Below the pieces are notes generated by a model, which was not told the DNA's origin, made no database searches, and worked only from the letters and a program-made list of their open reading frames with translations. DNA of 64,000 nt, from NCBI RefSeq assembly GCF_006442545.2, contig NZ_CP083952.1, positions 6,115,501-6,179,500 on the forward strand. The letters are read 5' to 3'. Positions within the stretch are counted from its first letter, which is position 1; every line of letters begins with the position of its first letter. Positions 17,831 through 25,474 of the stretch are shown here, one piece after another. The stretch comes from Mesorhizobium sp. B2-1-8 (GTDB lineage Bacteria > Pseudomonadota > Alphaproteobacteria > Rhizobiales > Rhizobiaceae). A program made the position numbers and the translations under genes.

Positions 17831-18496
17831 TCAGATGGCGAGTTTGGTCAGAATGCGGCGCTCGATGAGCGTCACGGCGCGGGTCAGCGGGAAGGCGATG
17901 ACGAAGTAGATCAGGGCGACTACAGTCAAAACCTCGACGGGATGCGCGGTATTGTTCGAAATGTTCTGGCCGACGAACATCAGGTCGGCCATGCCTACCG
18001 CCGAGACCAGCGCGCTTTCCTTGAAGAGGCTGATGCAGTTTGACAACAGGGTTGGGATGGCCCGCAGCACCGCTTGGGGCAGAACAACGCTGGTGATCTG
18101 GGTCCAGCGCGGCAGCCCCAGTGCCACGCAGGCGTCGATCTGCTCCTTGCCGACCGATTTCAGGGACGCGCGAAACGTCTCGCTCGTGATCGCACCCATA
18201 TAGAGCGAGAGCGCGATGACTCCTGAAACAAAGTTGGAGAGCTCAATGCCTAGCAGCAGCGGCAGGCAGAAGAAAATCCAGAACAGCTGGATGAGAACCG
18301 GCGTGCCACGAAAAAACTCGACATAGACGCTGGATACCGCGCGCAGCAGGCGGCTGGGGGATGTCCTGGACAGGCCGAGCAGAAAGCCAAGTGCACAGCC
18401 CAGAGCGACGCAAACCAGCGTCAGCTTGAGCGTCGTCCACAGGCCAAGCAAGAGCGCATATTCGAACCGCACCAGAACGTGAAAATCGAGGTTCAT
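17831..18496 (-). CDS. Polar amino-acid ABC transporter permease (HisM/GlnP type)
   Basis: This 221-residue permease starts LDFHVLVRFEYALLLGLWTTLKLTLVCVAL and has the family's SRTSPSRLLRAVSSVYVEFFRGTPVLIQLFW segment and the coupling loop DACVALGLPRWTQITSVVLPQAVLRAIP. About five hydrophobic helices are visible. It pairs with the permease at 18507-19175 to form the channel of a HAAT-type importer. By operon context the imported compound is hydroxyproline or a related amino acid. It corresponds in position to one of the hypN/hypP permeases of S. meliloti. Confidence 0.9.
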   Translation of the reverse strand: MNLDFHVLVRFEYALLLGLWTTLKLTLVCVALGCALGFLLGLSRTSPSRLLRAVSSVYVEFFRGTPVLIQLFWIFFCLPLLLGIELSNFVSGVIALSLYMGAITSETFRASLKSVGKEQIDACVALGLPRWTQITSVVLPQAVLRAIPTLLSNCISLFKESALVSAVGMADLMFVGQNISNNTAHPVEVLTVVALIYFVIAFPLTRAVTLIERRILTKLAI

Positions 18497-18506
18497 GGCC
18501 CGGCTC

Positions 18507-19175
18507 TCAGCTTGCCATCGCTTCGCGTCGACGCTCGAGATAGCCGACGATCTGCGTGACCGGAAACGAGACGGCGAAATAGATCAGCGCCACGACGGTA
18601 AAAGTCTCGATCGGCCGATATGTTTCGGTGGCGAGCGTCTTGCCCTGATACATGAGGTCTTGAACCGCGACGATCGCCACCAGCGCGCTTTGCTGGAAAA
18701 TGACGATGCCGTTGGTCAGCAGTACGGGCACCGATGCCCGGAATGCAGTTGGCAGCACGATGTAGAGGATGCGCTGCCAGGGATTGAGACCGAGCGCGAT
18801 GCCGGCGTCAATCTGCTCGCGAGGAACTGCCTGGATCGAGGCTCTGTAAGCCTCGGCGTTGAACGCGGTCAGGTTAAAACCGAGGGCCAAAATTCCCATG
18901 GTCATCGAGCCGAGAAACACGTTGAACAGCATCGGCACGCAATAGAAAAACCAGACTATCTGAACGATTGCCGGCGTGCAGCGGAAGAATTCGACAAACA
19001 GTGTCGCCGGGAGCCGGATCACTGCCCAGCGGCTCATAATCAGCAAGGCAACCACGAAGCCGAGCGTCAGCCCGATGAGATTTGCAGCTATCGTCAGCTG
19101 GAGCGTCACAACCAACCCGTCGAAAAGGGGGGGCAGGTTGCGTGTGACAGCCTGCAGATCGAAGGAATAATTCAC
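18507..19175 (-). CDS. Polar amino-acid ABC transporter permease (HisQ/GlnP type)
   Basis: This 222-residue inner-membrane permease carries the signature FVEFFRCTPAIVQIVWFFY and the EAA-type loop DAGIALGLNPWQRILYIVLPTAFRASVPVLLTN. It is similar to its neighbour at 17831-18496, as expected for a heterodimeric channel in the polar amino-acid uptake family. It lies 9 bases after the ATPase stop. No unusual features are seen. Substrate assignment to hydroxyproline follows only from the operon. Confidence 0.9.
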   Translation of the reverse strand: MNYSFDLQAVTRNLPPLFDGLVVTLQLTIAANLIGLTLGFVVALLIMSRWAVIRLPATLFVEFFRCTPAIVQIVWFFYCVPMLFNVFLGSMTMGILALGFNLTAFNAEAYRASIQAVPREQIDAGIALGLNPWQRILYIVLPTAFRASVPVLLTNGIVIFQQSALVAIVAVQDLMYQGKTLATETYRPIETFTVVALIYFAVSFPVTQIVGYLERRREAMAS

Positions 19176-19184
19176 GGCCCCCTC

Positions 19185-19964
19185 CTACTGCCTGATGTGG
19201 AAAACGCGGTCGATGAAGTCCTTGGTGCGCTCTTCCTTGGGAGAGCCGAGTACTTGTTCGGGTGGACCGTCCTCGACGATGACGCCGCCGGCGCAGAAGA
19301 GCACGCGCGAAGCGATGTTCTTGGCGAACCACATGTCGTGGGTCACGATCATCATCGGCATGTTCTGCCTGGCGAGCTGCAGGATCACTTGTTCTACCTC
19401 GCCGACCAGTTCCGGGTCGAGCGCCGATGTCACTTCGTCAAACAGCATCAGCTTGGGGTCAAGCATCAGGGCTCGGGCGATGGCCACGCGCTGTTTCTGG
19501 CCACCGGAAAGCTGCGCTGGGTAGGCCGCGATCTTCGGCTCCAGGCCAAAACGCGTCAAAAGTGCGGTCGCTCGCTCCGTGGCCACAGCCTTGGTCTCAC
19601 CGCGGACCTTGCAGGGTGCAAGAATGAGGTTTTGCAGAACGTTGAGGTGGGGAAACAGCGTATAGTGCTGAAATACCATACCGATCGATCGACGAACCTT
19701 GTGGTCGATTGCTGTCTTGTGCGCCGGCGCCGACGAGGTGATGTAAGACTTGCCGCCGAAGGTGATCGAGCCGCTGTCGATACGTTCCAATCCCATCAGC
19801 ACGCGCAGTAGTGTACTTTTTCCACCACCGCTCGGACCGATGACGACAAGGCGCTCGCCCGCCTTCATTTCGATATTCAGGCCTTTGAGGACCTGCAGAT
19901 TCGGGCCATAGCCCTTGTGCAGGTCACTGACCCTCACGAGAGCCGCATTCTCGGTTGCAGGCAT
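19185..19964 (-). CDS. Polar amino-acid ABC transporter ATP-binding protein (GlnQ type)
   Basis: The ATPase has Walker A GPSGGGKST, the Q-loop VFQHYTLFPHLNV, the signature LSGGQKQR, Walker B LMLFDEVTSALDPE and the switch histidine in IVTHDMWFA. It drives the amino-acid importer of this operon. The ATG at 19964 gives 259 residues, with the usual short lead into the first strand. An ATG at 20036, two bases after the binding-protein stop and preceded by GGGAA, would add 24 atypical residues and cannot be excluded. A glutamate in the usual Walker B DEP position is kept (DEV). Confidence 0.9.
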   Translation of the reverse strand: MPATENAALVRVSDLHKGYGPNLQVLKGLNIEMKAGERLVVIGPSGGGKSTLLRVLMGLERIDSGSITFGGKSYITSSAPAHKTAIDHKVRRSIGMVFQHYTLFPHLNVLQNLILAPCKVRGETKAVATERATALLTRFGLEPKIAAYPAQLSGGQKQRVAIARALMLDPKLMLFDEVTSALDPELVGEVEQVILQLARQNMPMMIVTHDMWFAKNIASRVLFCAGGVIVEDGPPEQVLGSPKEERTKDFIDRVFHIRQ

Positions 19965-20038
19965 GGCAATATCCCATCGAGGTCGGACAAACCGGGGATC
20001 GTGGGGCTGCTCGTATTGCAAAGCAGCCCCGCGCATTG

Positions 20039-20872
20039 TCAGTTCCCGGCCTTCAGGACCTCATCGACGGCCTTGTGGATGAGCGCATCGACCTCACCCG
20101 TGGCGACTTTCTCCTCCAGGAAGATGTTGACGACTTCGACGTCGGAGAACGACAGATCGTGCGGCAAGCCGAACGCCACGCCTTGCTTGGCAAGCGCCGG
20201 CGTGGGGTTGTAGGCCACGGCCCAACTCGGATTGGACTGGGTGAACAGCTGGTTGGTATCGGAAGCGTCGACCAGGATGTCCGCGCGCTTCGAGGTAACA
20301 GCAAGACGGGTTTCATCATTGCCCGGCAGGCGCAGGATCTGCGCCTTCTTCACCGCGGCAGAAATGGCCTTGTCCTGGGCAGTTCCCGACATCACGGCTA
20401 GCGTGACATCTGGCTTGTCGATATCGGCGATCGAAGCGGGATTTGCAGGGATCTTGCTGTTGTCTTTGTTGTAGGCCAGCGAGATCTGGTACTCCATCGC
20501 CGGAATCGAGAAGTTCACCGCCATTGCCCTGGCCGGCGTGCGGTTTAGGGCCAGCGACATATCCCATTTGCCTGCCTGCAGCCCGGCGACGATGTTGTCC
20601 CAGGTGGTGTCGACGAATTCTGGCTTGACCTTCAGCGCGTCGGCGAATTCACGGCACAGGTCGGCAAAAAATCCGGAATATTCCCCGCTCGCCGGATCGC
20701 GCATGATGTAGGGAGGGGCGACCGCAGCGCCACATCGCAAGACGCCGGCCTGCTGCACCTTTTGCCAATAGCCTTCGGTAGCCTGGGCATGCGCGGCGCC
20801 TGTCGAAATACCAGTCATGAGTGCCAAGGCAGGCAGCGCCCGCAGTGCGGACGAGAGCATTTTCATGAGCAT
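20039..20872 (-). CDS. Amino-acid ABC transporter substrate-binding protein (family 3)
   Basis: This 277-residue periplasmic protein has a signal peptide (ALPALALMTGISTGAAHAQA) and family-3 features: VLRCGAAVAPPYIMRD, GFFADLCREFADAL, WDNIVAGLQAGKWDMSLALNRTPARA. It is the first gene of the ten-gene minus-strand operon and the likely receptor for hydroxyproline or a related amino acid. The ATG at 20872 has GGGAA five bases upstream. Its promoter must lie in the 200 bases shared with the divergent GntR regulator, which hold four TGTCGACA palindromes. It corresponds in role to HypM of S. meliloti. Confidence 0.9.
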   Translation of the reverse strand: MLMKMLSSALRALPALALMTGISTGAAHAQATEGYWQKVQQAGVLRCGAAVAPPYIMRDPASGEYSGFFADLCREFADALKVKPEFVDTTWDNIVAGLQAGKWDMSLALNRTPARAMAVNFSIPAMEYQISLAYNKDNSKIPANPASIADIDKPDVTLAVMSGTAQDKAISAAVKKAQILRLPGNDETRLAVTSKRADILVDASDTNQLFTQSNPSWAVAYNPTPALAKQGVAFGLPHDLSFSDVEVVNIFLEEKVATGEVDALIHKAVDEVLKAGN

Positions 20873-20959
20873 CGTTGTTCCCTTTGCGTAGAGCGCACGC
20901 GGTGCGCGGTTCCGGATGTCGGCTCGGGCCGATCTTGACTTTGCCTGTTGTCGTCATAG

Positions 20960-21025
20960 TGTCGACAGGATCAGATATGTCGACAGACAGTCGACAAGTC
21001 AAGTGGAAAAAACAACGTGTCGACA
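20960..21025. promoter_or_regulatory. Array of four TGTCGACA palindromes, candidate GntR operators
   Basis: Perfect 8-base palindromes TGTCGACA occur at 20960-20967, 20978-20985 and 21018-21025, with a one-base variant AGTCGACA at 20989-20996. Centre distances are 18, 11 and 29 bases. The array lies between the divergent transporter/catabolic operon and the GntR/FCD regulator. GT..AC palindromes are the usual shape of FadR-subfamily operators. Binding here would allow repression or induction of both units. The site at 21018 lies upstream of the preferred TTG start of the regulator. Confidence 0.6.
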
Positions 21026-21073
21026 ACGCATGATCTTGCGAGTAGCGTCCCGGTTGCGAAAAAGGAGATTCCG

Positions 21074-21793
21074 TTGACCGCAGAAGTCGAAACGAAGCGT
21101 GCCAAGGGCGCCGGCTGGAAAGAGGTCTACGACACGCTGCGGACCGAAATCCTGTCGCTGACCATGGCCCCGGGTCACCTGCTCGATGAAACGACGCTGT
21201 CGGAGCGATTTGGTCTATCGCGCTCACCAGTGCGCGAAGCGCTGATCAGGCTCTCAGGCGAGGAATTGGTGGTCACGCTGCCCAACCGCAGCACGATAGT
21301 CGCGCCGATCGAGATCGCCACGTTCCCCAAATATGTCGAGGCCCTCGATATCGCTCAACGCATGAATACGCGGCTGGCCGCCGAACTGCGGACAGAGGCC
21401 GATCTGAAGGCAATTGCGCGGCGCCAGCGGGAATTCGAGGCCGCCGTGAAATCCGGCGATCATCTCGTCATGTCGGAAACCAACAAGCAATTCCACATGG
21501 CAATCGCTCGTGCCGGCCGCAATCCCTATTTGGCCTCGTTCTATGAGCGGCTTCTGGATCAGGGTCGGCGGATGCTCCACATGCATTTTGAGTTTCTGGA
21601 GAGAACCCATGAAGGCTATCTCCTCACCGATGAGCACCATCTGATGCTGGCGTCGATCAAAGCCAGGGATGTCGATCGCGCCGACAGCCTCGCGCATGCG
21701 CACACGCGCCAGTTCAGGGACAACTTCATCAACTTCATGAAGGAGAACTACACGACCGAAGTGTCTCTGGGGCACTTCCGGGAAACGGCATAA
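21074..21793 (+). CDS. GntR-family regulator, FCD (FadR-like) subgroup
   Basis: The protein has a winged helix (EVYDTLRTEILSLTMAPGHLLDETTLSERFGLSRSPVREALIRLSGEELV) and an all-helical FCD domain whose metal/ligand residues include the histidines of TNKQFHMAIARA, LTDEHHLML and LAHAHTRQF. A TTG at 21074 is preferred as start because AAGGAG lies six to seven bases upstream, giving 239 residues. A GTG at 21017 is in frame but overlaps an operator-like palindrome and lacks a ribosome site. It probably senses hydroxyproline or an intermediate and controls the divergent operon, as HypR does in S. meliloti. The ligand is inferred. Confidence 0.88.
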   Translation: MTAEVETKRAKGAGWKEVYDTLRTEILSLTMAPGHLLDETTLSERFGLSRSPVREALIRLSGEELVVTLPNRSTIVAPIEIATFPKYVEALDIAQRMNTRLAAELRTEADLKAIARRQREFEAAVKSGDHLVMSETNKQFHMAIARAGRNPYLASFYERLLDQGRRMLHMHFEFLERTHEGYLLTDEHHLMLASIKARDVDRADSLAHAHTRQFRDNFINFMKENYTTEVSLGHFRETA

Positions 21794-21826
21794 AATCTCG
21801 CGGCGCCGCCACTGCGGATGACATGC

Positions 21827-21934
21827 GCCTCCGAACACCACATGGCGAATGCCGAGTACGCGCTGGTAGAAATCGATGGTCTCCGTCATATCCCTGACGG
21901 TGAGTACCACATGATCCAGGCCGGTTATCTTCAT
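21827..21934 (-). pseudogene. VOC/glyoxalase-family protein, N-terminal remnant
   Basis: An ATG at 21934 with a good ribosome site (GGTGG) opens a frame that reads KITGLDHVVLTVRDMTETID and then FYQRVLGIRHVVFGG, the first betaalphabetabetabeta part of a vicinal-oxygen-chelate protein including its first metal histidine (LDHVVL). After about 36 residues similarity ends and the frame runs into the 3' end of the regulator gene. A full family member has 120-140 residues. It is a truncated remnant. The rest of the 21935-22225 interval holds no recognisable gene. Confidence 0.7.
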
Positions 21935-22225
21935 TAGTGCCACCTTTTGCTCCTGAAGCCGCGCACCTGCTTAGAATTCCGAGAAATGTCATGCATGCGC
22001 ATTGCTTGAAACTGCCTTGCTTCCCTACGGCAGTCGAGAAACCATTATGCAATCCGACTTTGCGAAAATGGAAAGTCATGGGATTTTCTCCTCCATAAGG
22101 CACGGAACCTGTCGAACGTCATTTGCGCCGATGCCCGTGCATGGCTGGAGGAGCCAGTGCGGTGTGCAGCCAATTTGGTGGGTGAAATGTCACTGGACAA
22201 GACCAAATCCGAATAGACGCCGCAG

Positions 22226-22666
22226 CTAAGTGAGTCGCGCCCTCGTCGTCCTGGGCGTGGCCAGGAGAAGGCTGGTTTCGCTGCCGGTAATGCCGGGGAT
22301 CAGCCTGATGCGGCGCAGCACCGCATCGAAATCGGTCAGCGAGGCGGTGCCGAGTTCGACCACAAGGTCCCAGCGGCCGTTGGTGGTGTGAACGGTGGAG
22401 ACCTCGGGAAAGCCGCCGAGCGCCCTGATGACGCGATCCGCGGCATGGCCCTCGATCTCGATCATCATGACGCCGCGCATCCGCTGGTCGACCGCATCGG
22501 CGCGCAGCACTACCGTATAGCCGATGATCTCGCCCGATCTTTCGAGCCGCTCCATGCGCGCCCGCACCGTCGCGCGCGAGACGCCCAGATCGACCGCGAG
22601 ATCGGAAATGCTGCGCCGCGCATCATGCCGCAGCAGCGTCACCAGCCGTTCGTCCAACGCATCCAT
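22226..22666 (-). CDS. Lrp/AsnC-family transcriptional regulator
   Basis: This 146-residue protein has an N-terminal helix-turn-helix (LDERLVTLLRHDARRSISDLAVDLGVSRATVRARMERLERSGEIIGYTV) and a C-terminal RAM ligand-binding domain (VVELGTASLTDFDAVLRRIRLIPGITGSETSLLLA). Such proteins form octamers and sense amino acids. The gene is divergent from the arginase and ornithine cyclodeaminase genes across 132 bases. Regulators of this type control arginine catabolism in rhizobia and Agrobacterium, so arginine or ornithine is a reasonable ligand. Length and domains are normal. Confidence 0.9.
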   Translation of the reverse strand: MDALDERLVTLLRHDARRSISDLAVDLGVSRATVRARMERLERSGEIIGYTVVLRADAVDQRMRGVMMIEIEGHAADRVIRALGGFPEVSTVHTTNGRWDLVVELGTASLTDFDAVLRRIRLIPGITGSETSLLLATPRTTRARLT

Positions 22667-22798
22667 GATTGTCCATTTCGATCAAGTCATATGCGCAATA
22701 CGGTAGATTGCTCTTGCCGAAATGCCAATTCTTCCTGTTCAAACCGCCAGGCAGCGGTGGTTCAATTGTCCAATCAATCGCGAGGGCGGAAAGAAATC

Positions 22799-23733
22799 AT
22801 GCGCTGCAGGATCGTTGGCGCGCCGGTACAGGACGGTGCGGGCAGGATGGGATGCGAGATGGGGCCGAGCGCGCTGCGCACGGCGGGGCTGGTCTCAGTG
22901 CTGGCCGATCTTGGCCATGAGGTCGAGGACTGGGGCGCGGTCGAGAAGGCCGTGGCCCGCCCGGTGGCCCATGGTAACCTCGCGCTGAAGGCGCTGCCCG
23001 AGATTTCCGCCTGGACGGCGGCGATCGCCGAGACCGCCTATGCGGCTTCGCGCGACGCCATGCCGATCTTCCTTGGCGGCGACCACTCGATCTCCGCCGG
23101 CACCGTCTCCGGCGTGGCGCGCCGCGCCGCCGAGAGCGCCGCCGGCCGCTCTTCGTGCTGTGGCTCGACGCCCATCCCGATTTCCACACGCTCGACACCA
23201 CCACCAGCGGCAATCTGCATGGCGTGCCACTCGCCTATGCGAGCGGGCAGGCGGGCTTCAAGGGCTATTTCCCGGATCTGCCTGAAGTCGTCGACCCGGC
23301 CCGCATCTGCGCCATCGGCCTGCGCAGCGTCGATCCGGCCGAGCGCCGCGCGATCACTGAAGCCGGCGTCACCGTGCACGACATGCGCGCCATCGACGAG
23401 TACGGCATCGCGCCGCTGCTGCGCGCCTTCCTGGCCCGCGTCGAGAATGAGAACGGCCTCCTGCATCTCAGCCTCGATGTCGATTTCCTCGACCCTTCGA
23501 TCGCGCCGGCCGTCGGCACCACCGTTCCCGGCGGCGCCACTTTCCGCGAGGCGCATCTGGTGATGGAGATGCTGTCCGACAGCGGCCTGGTCTCCAGCCT
23601 CGACCTGGTCGAATTGAACCCGTTCCTCGACGAGCGCGGCCGCACCGCGACCCTGATGGTCGACCTCACCGCCAGCCTGATGGGCCGCCGCATTATGGAC
23701 CGCCCGACCCGCAGCCATTCCGGGAGCCTCTGA
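22799..23733 (+). pseudogene. rocF: Arginase, interrupted by a one-base frameshift
   Basis: Arginase splits arginine into ornithine and urea using a two-manganese centre. The metal motifs are all present but lie in two frames: GGDHSISAG before the break, and WLDAHPDFHT and SLDVDFLDP after it. The break is near 23147, where the first frame goes on as RSSCCGSTP and the other reads PLFVLWLDAHPDF. Adding one base in the GGCCGCTC stretch gives a continuous protein of about 311 residues, a normal arginase length. The ATG at 22799 follows a GGAAAG-type site. As read, no active enzyme is made. A sequencing error is a real alternative, because everything else is well preserved and the next gene uses its product. 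Confidence 0.85.
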
Positions 23734-23735
23734 CC

Positions 23736-24794
23736 ATGAGCCAGCCTTCGCGCCTTGCCATCGTCCCTTTCGTCAGCGTCGACCGCATGATGAAGCTGGT
23801 GCACGCCATCGGCGTCGAGCGCTTCCTCACCGAGCTCGCCGCCTATATCGAGAAGGATTTCCGCCGCTGGGAGCTGTTCGACAAGACGCCGCGCATCGCC
23901 TCGCACAGCCATGACGGCGTCATCGAGCTGATGCCGACCAGCGACGGCCGGCTCTACGGCTTCAAATATGTCAACGGCCATCCGAAGAACATGCGCGAGG
24001 GCCGCCAGACGGTCACCGCCTTCGGCGTGCTCGCCGATGTCGGCTCCGGATATCCGATGCTGCTCACTGAAATGACGATCCTGACGGCGCTGCGCACCGC
24101 GGCCACCTCTGCCCTCGCGGCCAAATATCTGGCGCCTAAGGGATCGCGCGTCATGGCCATCATCGGCAACGGTGCCCAGTCCGAATTCCAAGCCATCGCC
24201 TTCAAGGCGCTCACCGGCATCGACCGGCTGCGGCTTTACGACATCGACCGCCAGGCTTCGGAAAAATGCGCCCGCAACCTCGCCGGCAAGGGTTTCGACA
24301 TCACCATCTGTTCGACCGGCCAGGATGCGGTGGAAGGCGTCGACATCATCACCACGGTGACGGCCGACAAGCAGTACGCCACCATTCTCACCGACAACAT
24401 GGTCGGCACCGGCGTCCACATCAACGCGGTCGGCGGCGACTGCCCCGGCAAGACCGAGTTGCATCGCGACATCCTGCTGCGCTCCGACATCTTCGTCGAG
24501 TTCCCGCCGCAGACGCGCGTCGAGGGCGAGATCCAACAGCTCGACGCCGACCATCCGGTGACCGAGCTGTGGCAGGTGATGACCGGCCAGGCTGAGGGCC
24601 GCAAGGCGCCCGAACAGATCACGCTGTTCGATTCCGTCGGCTTCGCCACCGAGGATTTTTCGGCGCTGCGCTATGTCCGCGACCAGCTCCAGGCGACCGG
24701 CCTCTACGAGGAGCTCGACCTGCTCGCCGACCCCGACGAGCCGCGCGACCTGTTCGGCATGCTGGAGAGGGCGGCAATGCAGCCGGCGGGTTGA
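23736..24794 (+). CDS. ocd: Ornithine cyclodeaminase
   Basis: This 352-residue protein of the ornithine cyclodeaminase/mu-crystallin family converts ornithine to proline and ammonia with bound NAD. It has the RTAATSALAAKYL helix, the nucleotide motif IIGNGAQSEFQ (about residues 140-150) and the GTGVHINAVGGDCPGKTEL stretch characteristic of true cyclodeaminases. It follows the arginase by two bases, so the pair makes proline from arginine. The family also includes pyrroline-2-carboxylate reductases that act after trans-3-hydroxyproline dehydratases. The length and the HINAVGGDCPGKTEL segment favour cyclodeaminase. Confidence 0.92.
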   Translation: MSQPSRLAIVPFVSVDRMMKLVHAIGVERFLTELAAYIEKDFRRWELFDKTPRIASHSHDGVIELMPTSDGRLYGFKYVNGHPKNMREGRQTVTAFGVLADVGSGYPMLLTEMTILTALRTAATSALAAKYLAPKGSRVMAIIGNGAQSEFQAIAFKALTGIDRLRLYDIDRQASEKCARNLAGKGFDITICSTGQDAVEGVDIITTVTADKQYATILTDNMVGTGVHINAVGGDCPGKTELHRDILLRSDIFVEFPPQTRVEGEIQQLDADHPVTELWQVMTGQAEGRKAPEQITLFDSVGFATEDFSALRYVRDQLQATGLYEELDLLADPDEPRDLFGMLERAAMQPAG

Positions 24795-25035
24795 GGGGGT
24801 CCTCCAGGGGCAGCAGCGAATTCCGCTGCCTTATGCGCGAAGTTCGGCGGCTGGAACTATTATTGCGTGATAGCGACTGACCGGAAGCGAGAGCAGATGG
24901 TCGCTGGTTCGAGAGACCACTGCCGTGAGGTGTGAACCAAGCGTAAAATGACTCAAATTCGCCCCGATTGGCCCAAGGCAAGGGCCAAAGCCGCGTCGGC
25001 TTGGCGTGTCCGAACTCCCCACCACCGACGCCGCG

Positions 25036-25368
25036 CTAGGCAATGGCGTATTCATTGGCCTCGAAAACATGGTGATGGACGCGGCCGGTGAACATCTTGA
25101 GAAGTTCGCTGGTCAGGTCGCGGCTCTGAAATCTCACGCTGGACTGAAGCGCCTTGTTACAAGTATCCATGTCGGGATAGCGGATGGCGAGCGCCATGGC
25201 ATAGCCCGGCGCGCCGTCGTCACGAGCCGTGCCGTCCAGCACGCGCACTTCCTCGGCGCCCGGAAACTGCGTCCACAGGGGCACCAACCGCTCCCTGACG
25301 AAATGTCGGAACTCACTCTCGCGTCCGGCGTGGATCTCACCTTCAAAGAGTGCGTAGCGGATGATCAT
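25036..25368 (-). CDS. Small EthD/Dabb-like protein of unknown function
   Basis: This 110-residue protein begins MIIRYALFEGEIHAGRESEFRH and ends TGRVHHHVFEANEYAIA. Its size and the beta-alpha-beta pattern with FRHFVRERLVPLWTQFPGAEEVRVL recall small alpha/beta-barrel dimers of the EthD or stress-responsive type, often found next to sugar catabolic operons. The function is unknown. The start at 25368 has AGGA upstream. It is the last gene of the minus-strand operon with the sugar importer, 106 bases after the binding protein. Confidence 0.65.
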   Translation of the reverse strand: MIIRYALFEGEIHAGRESEFRHFVRERLVPLWTQFPGAEEVRVLDGTARDDGAPGYAMALAIRYPDMDTCNKALQSSVRFQSRDLTSELLKMFTGRVHHHVFEANEYAIA

Positions 25369-25474
25369 CGCGATGGTTCCTGATTTGCTTGCATTTGCAC
25401 ACCAAAGCCTTTGCGAGCGGATGCCGGCGGGAAGGCTTGCGGGCGCATCGCCTGAAGCGCCCGCGTTGACGATG

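Noticed and set aside
23265..24554. 429-codon minus-strand frame across arginase and ornithine cyclodeaminase
   Set aside because: It mirrors two recognised genes and has no protein motifs of its own.
24809..24830. Hairpin GGCAGC/GCTGCC after ornithine cyclodeaminase as a terminator
   Set aside because: The stem is short and no T-tract follows, so termination here is not supported.
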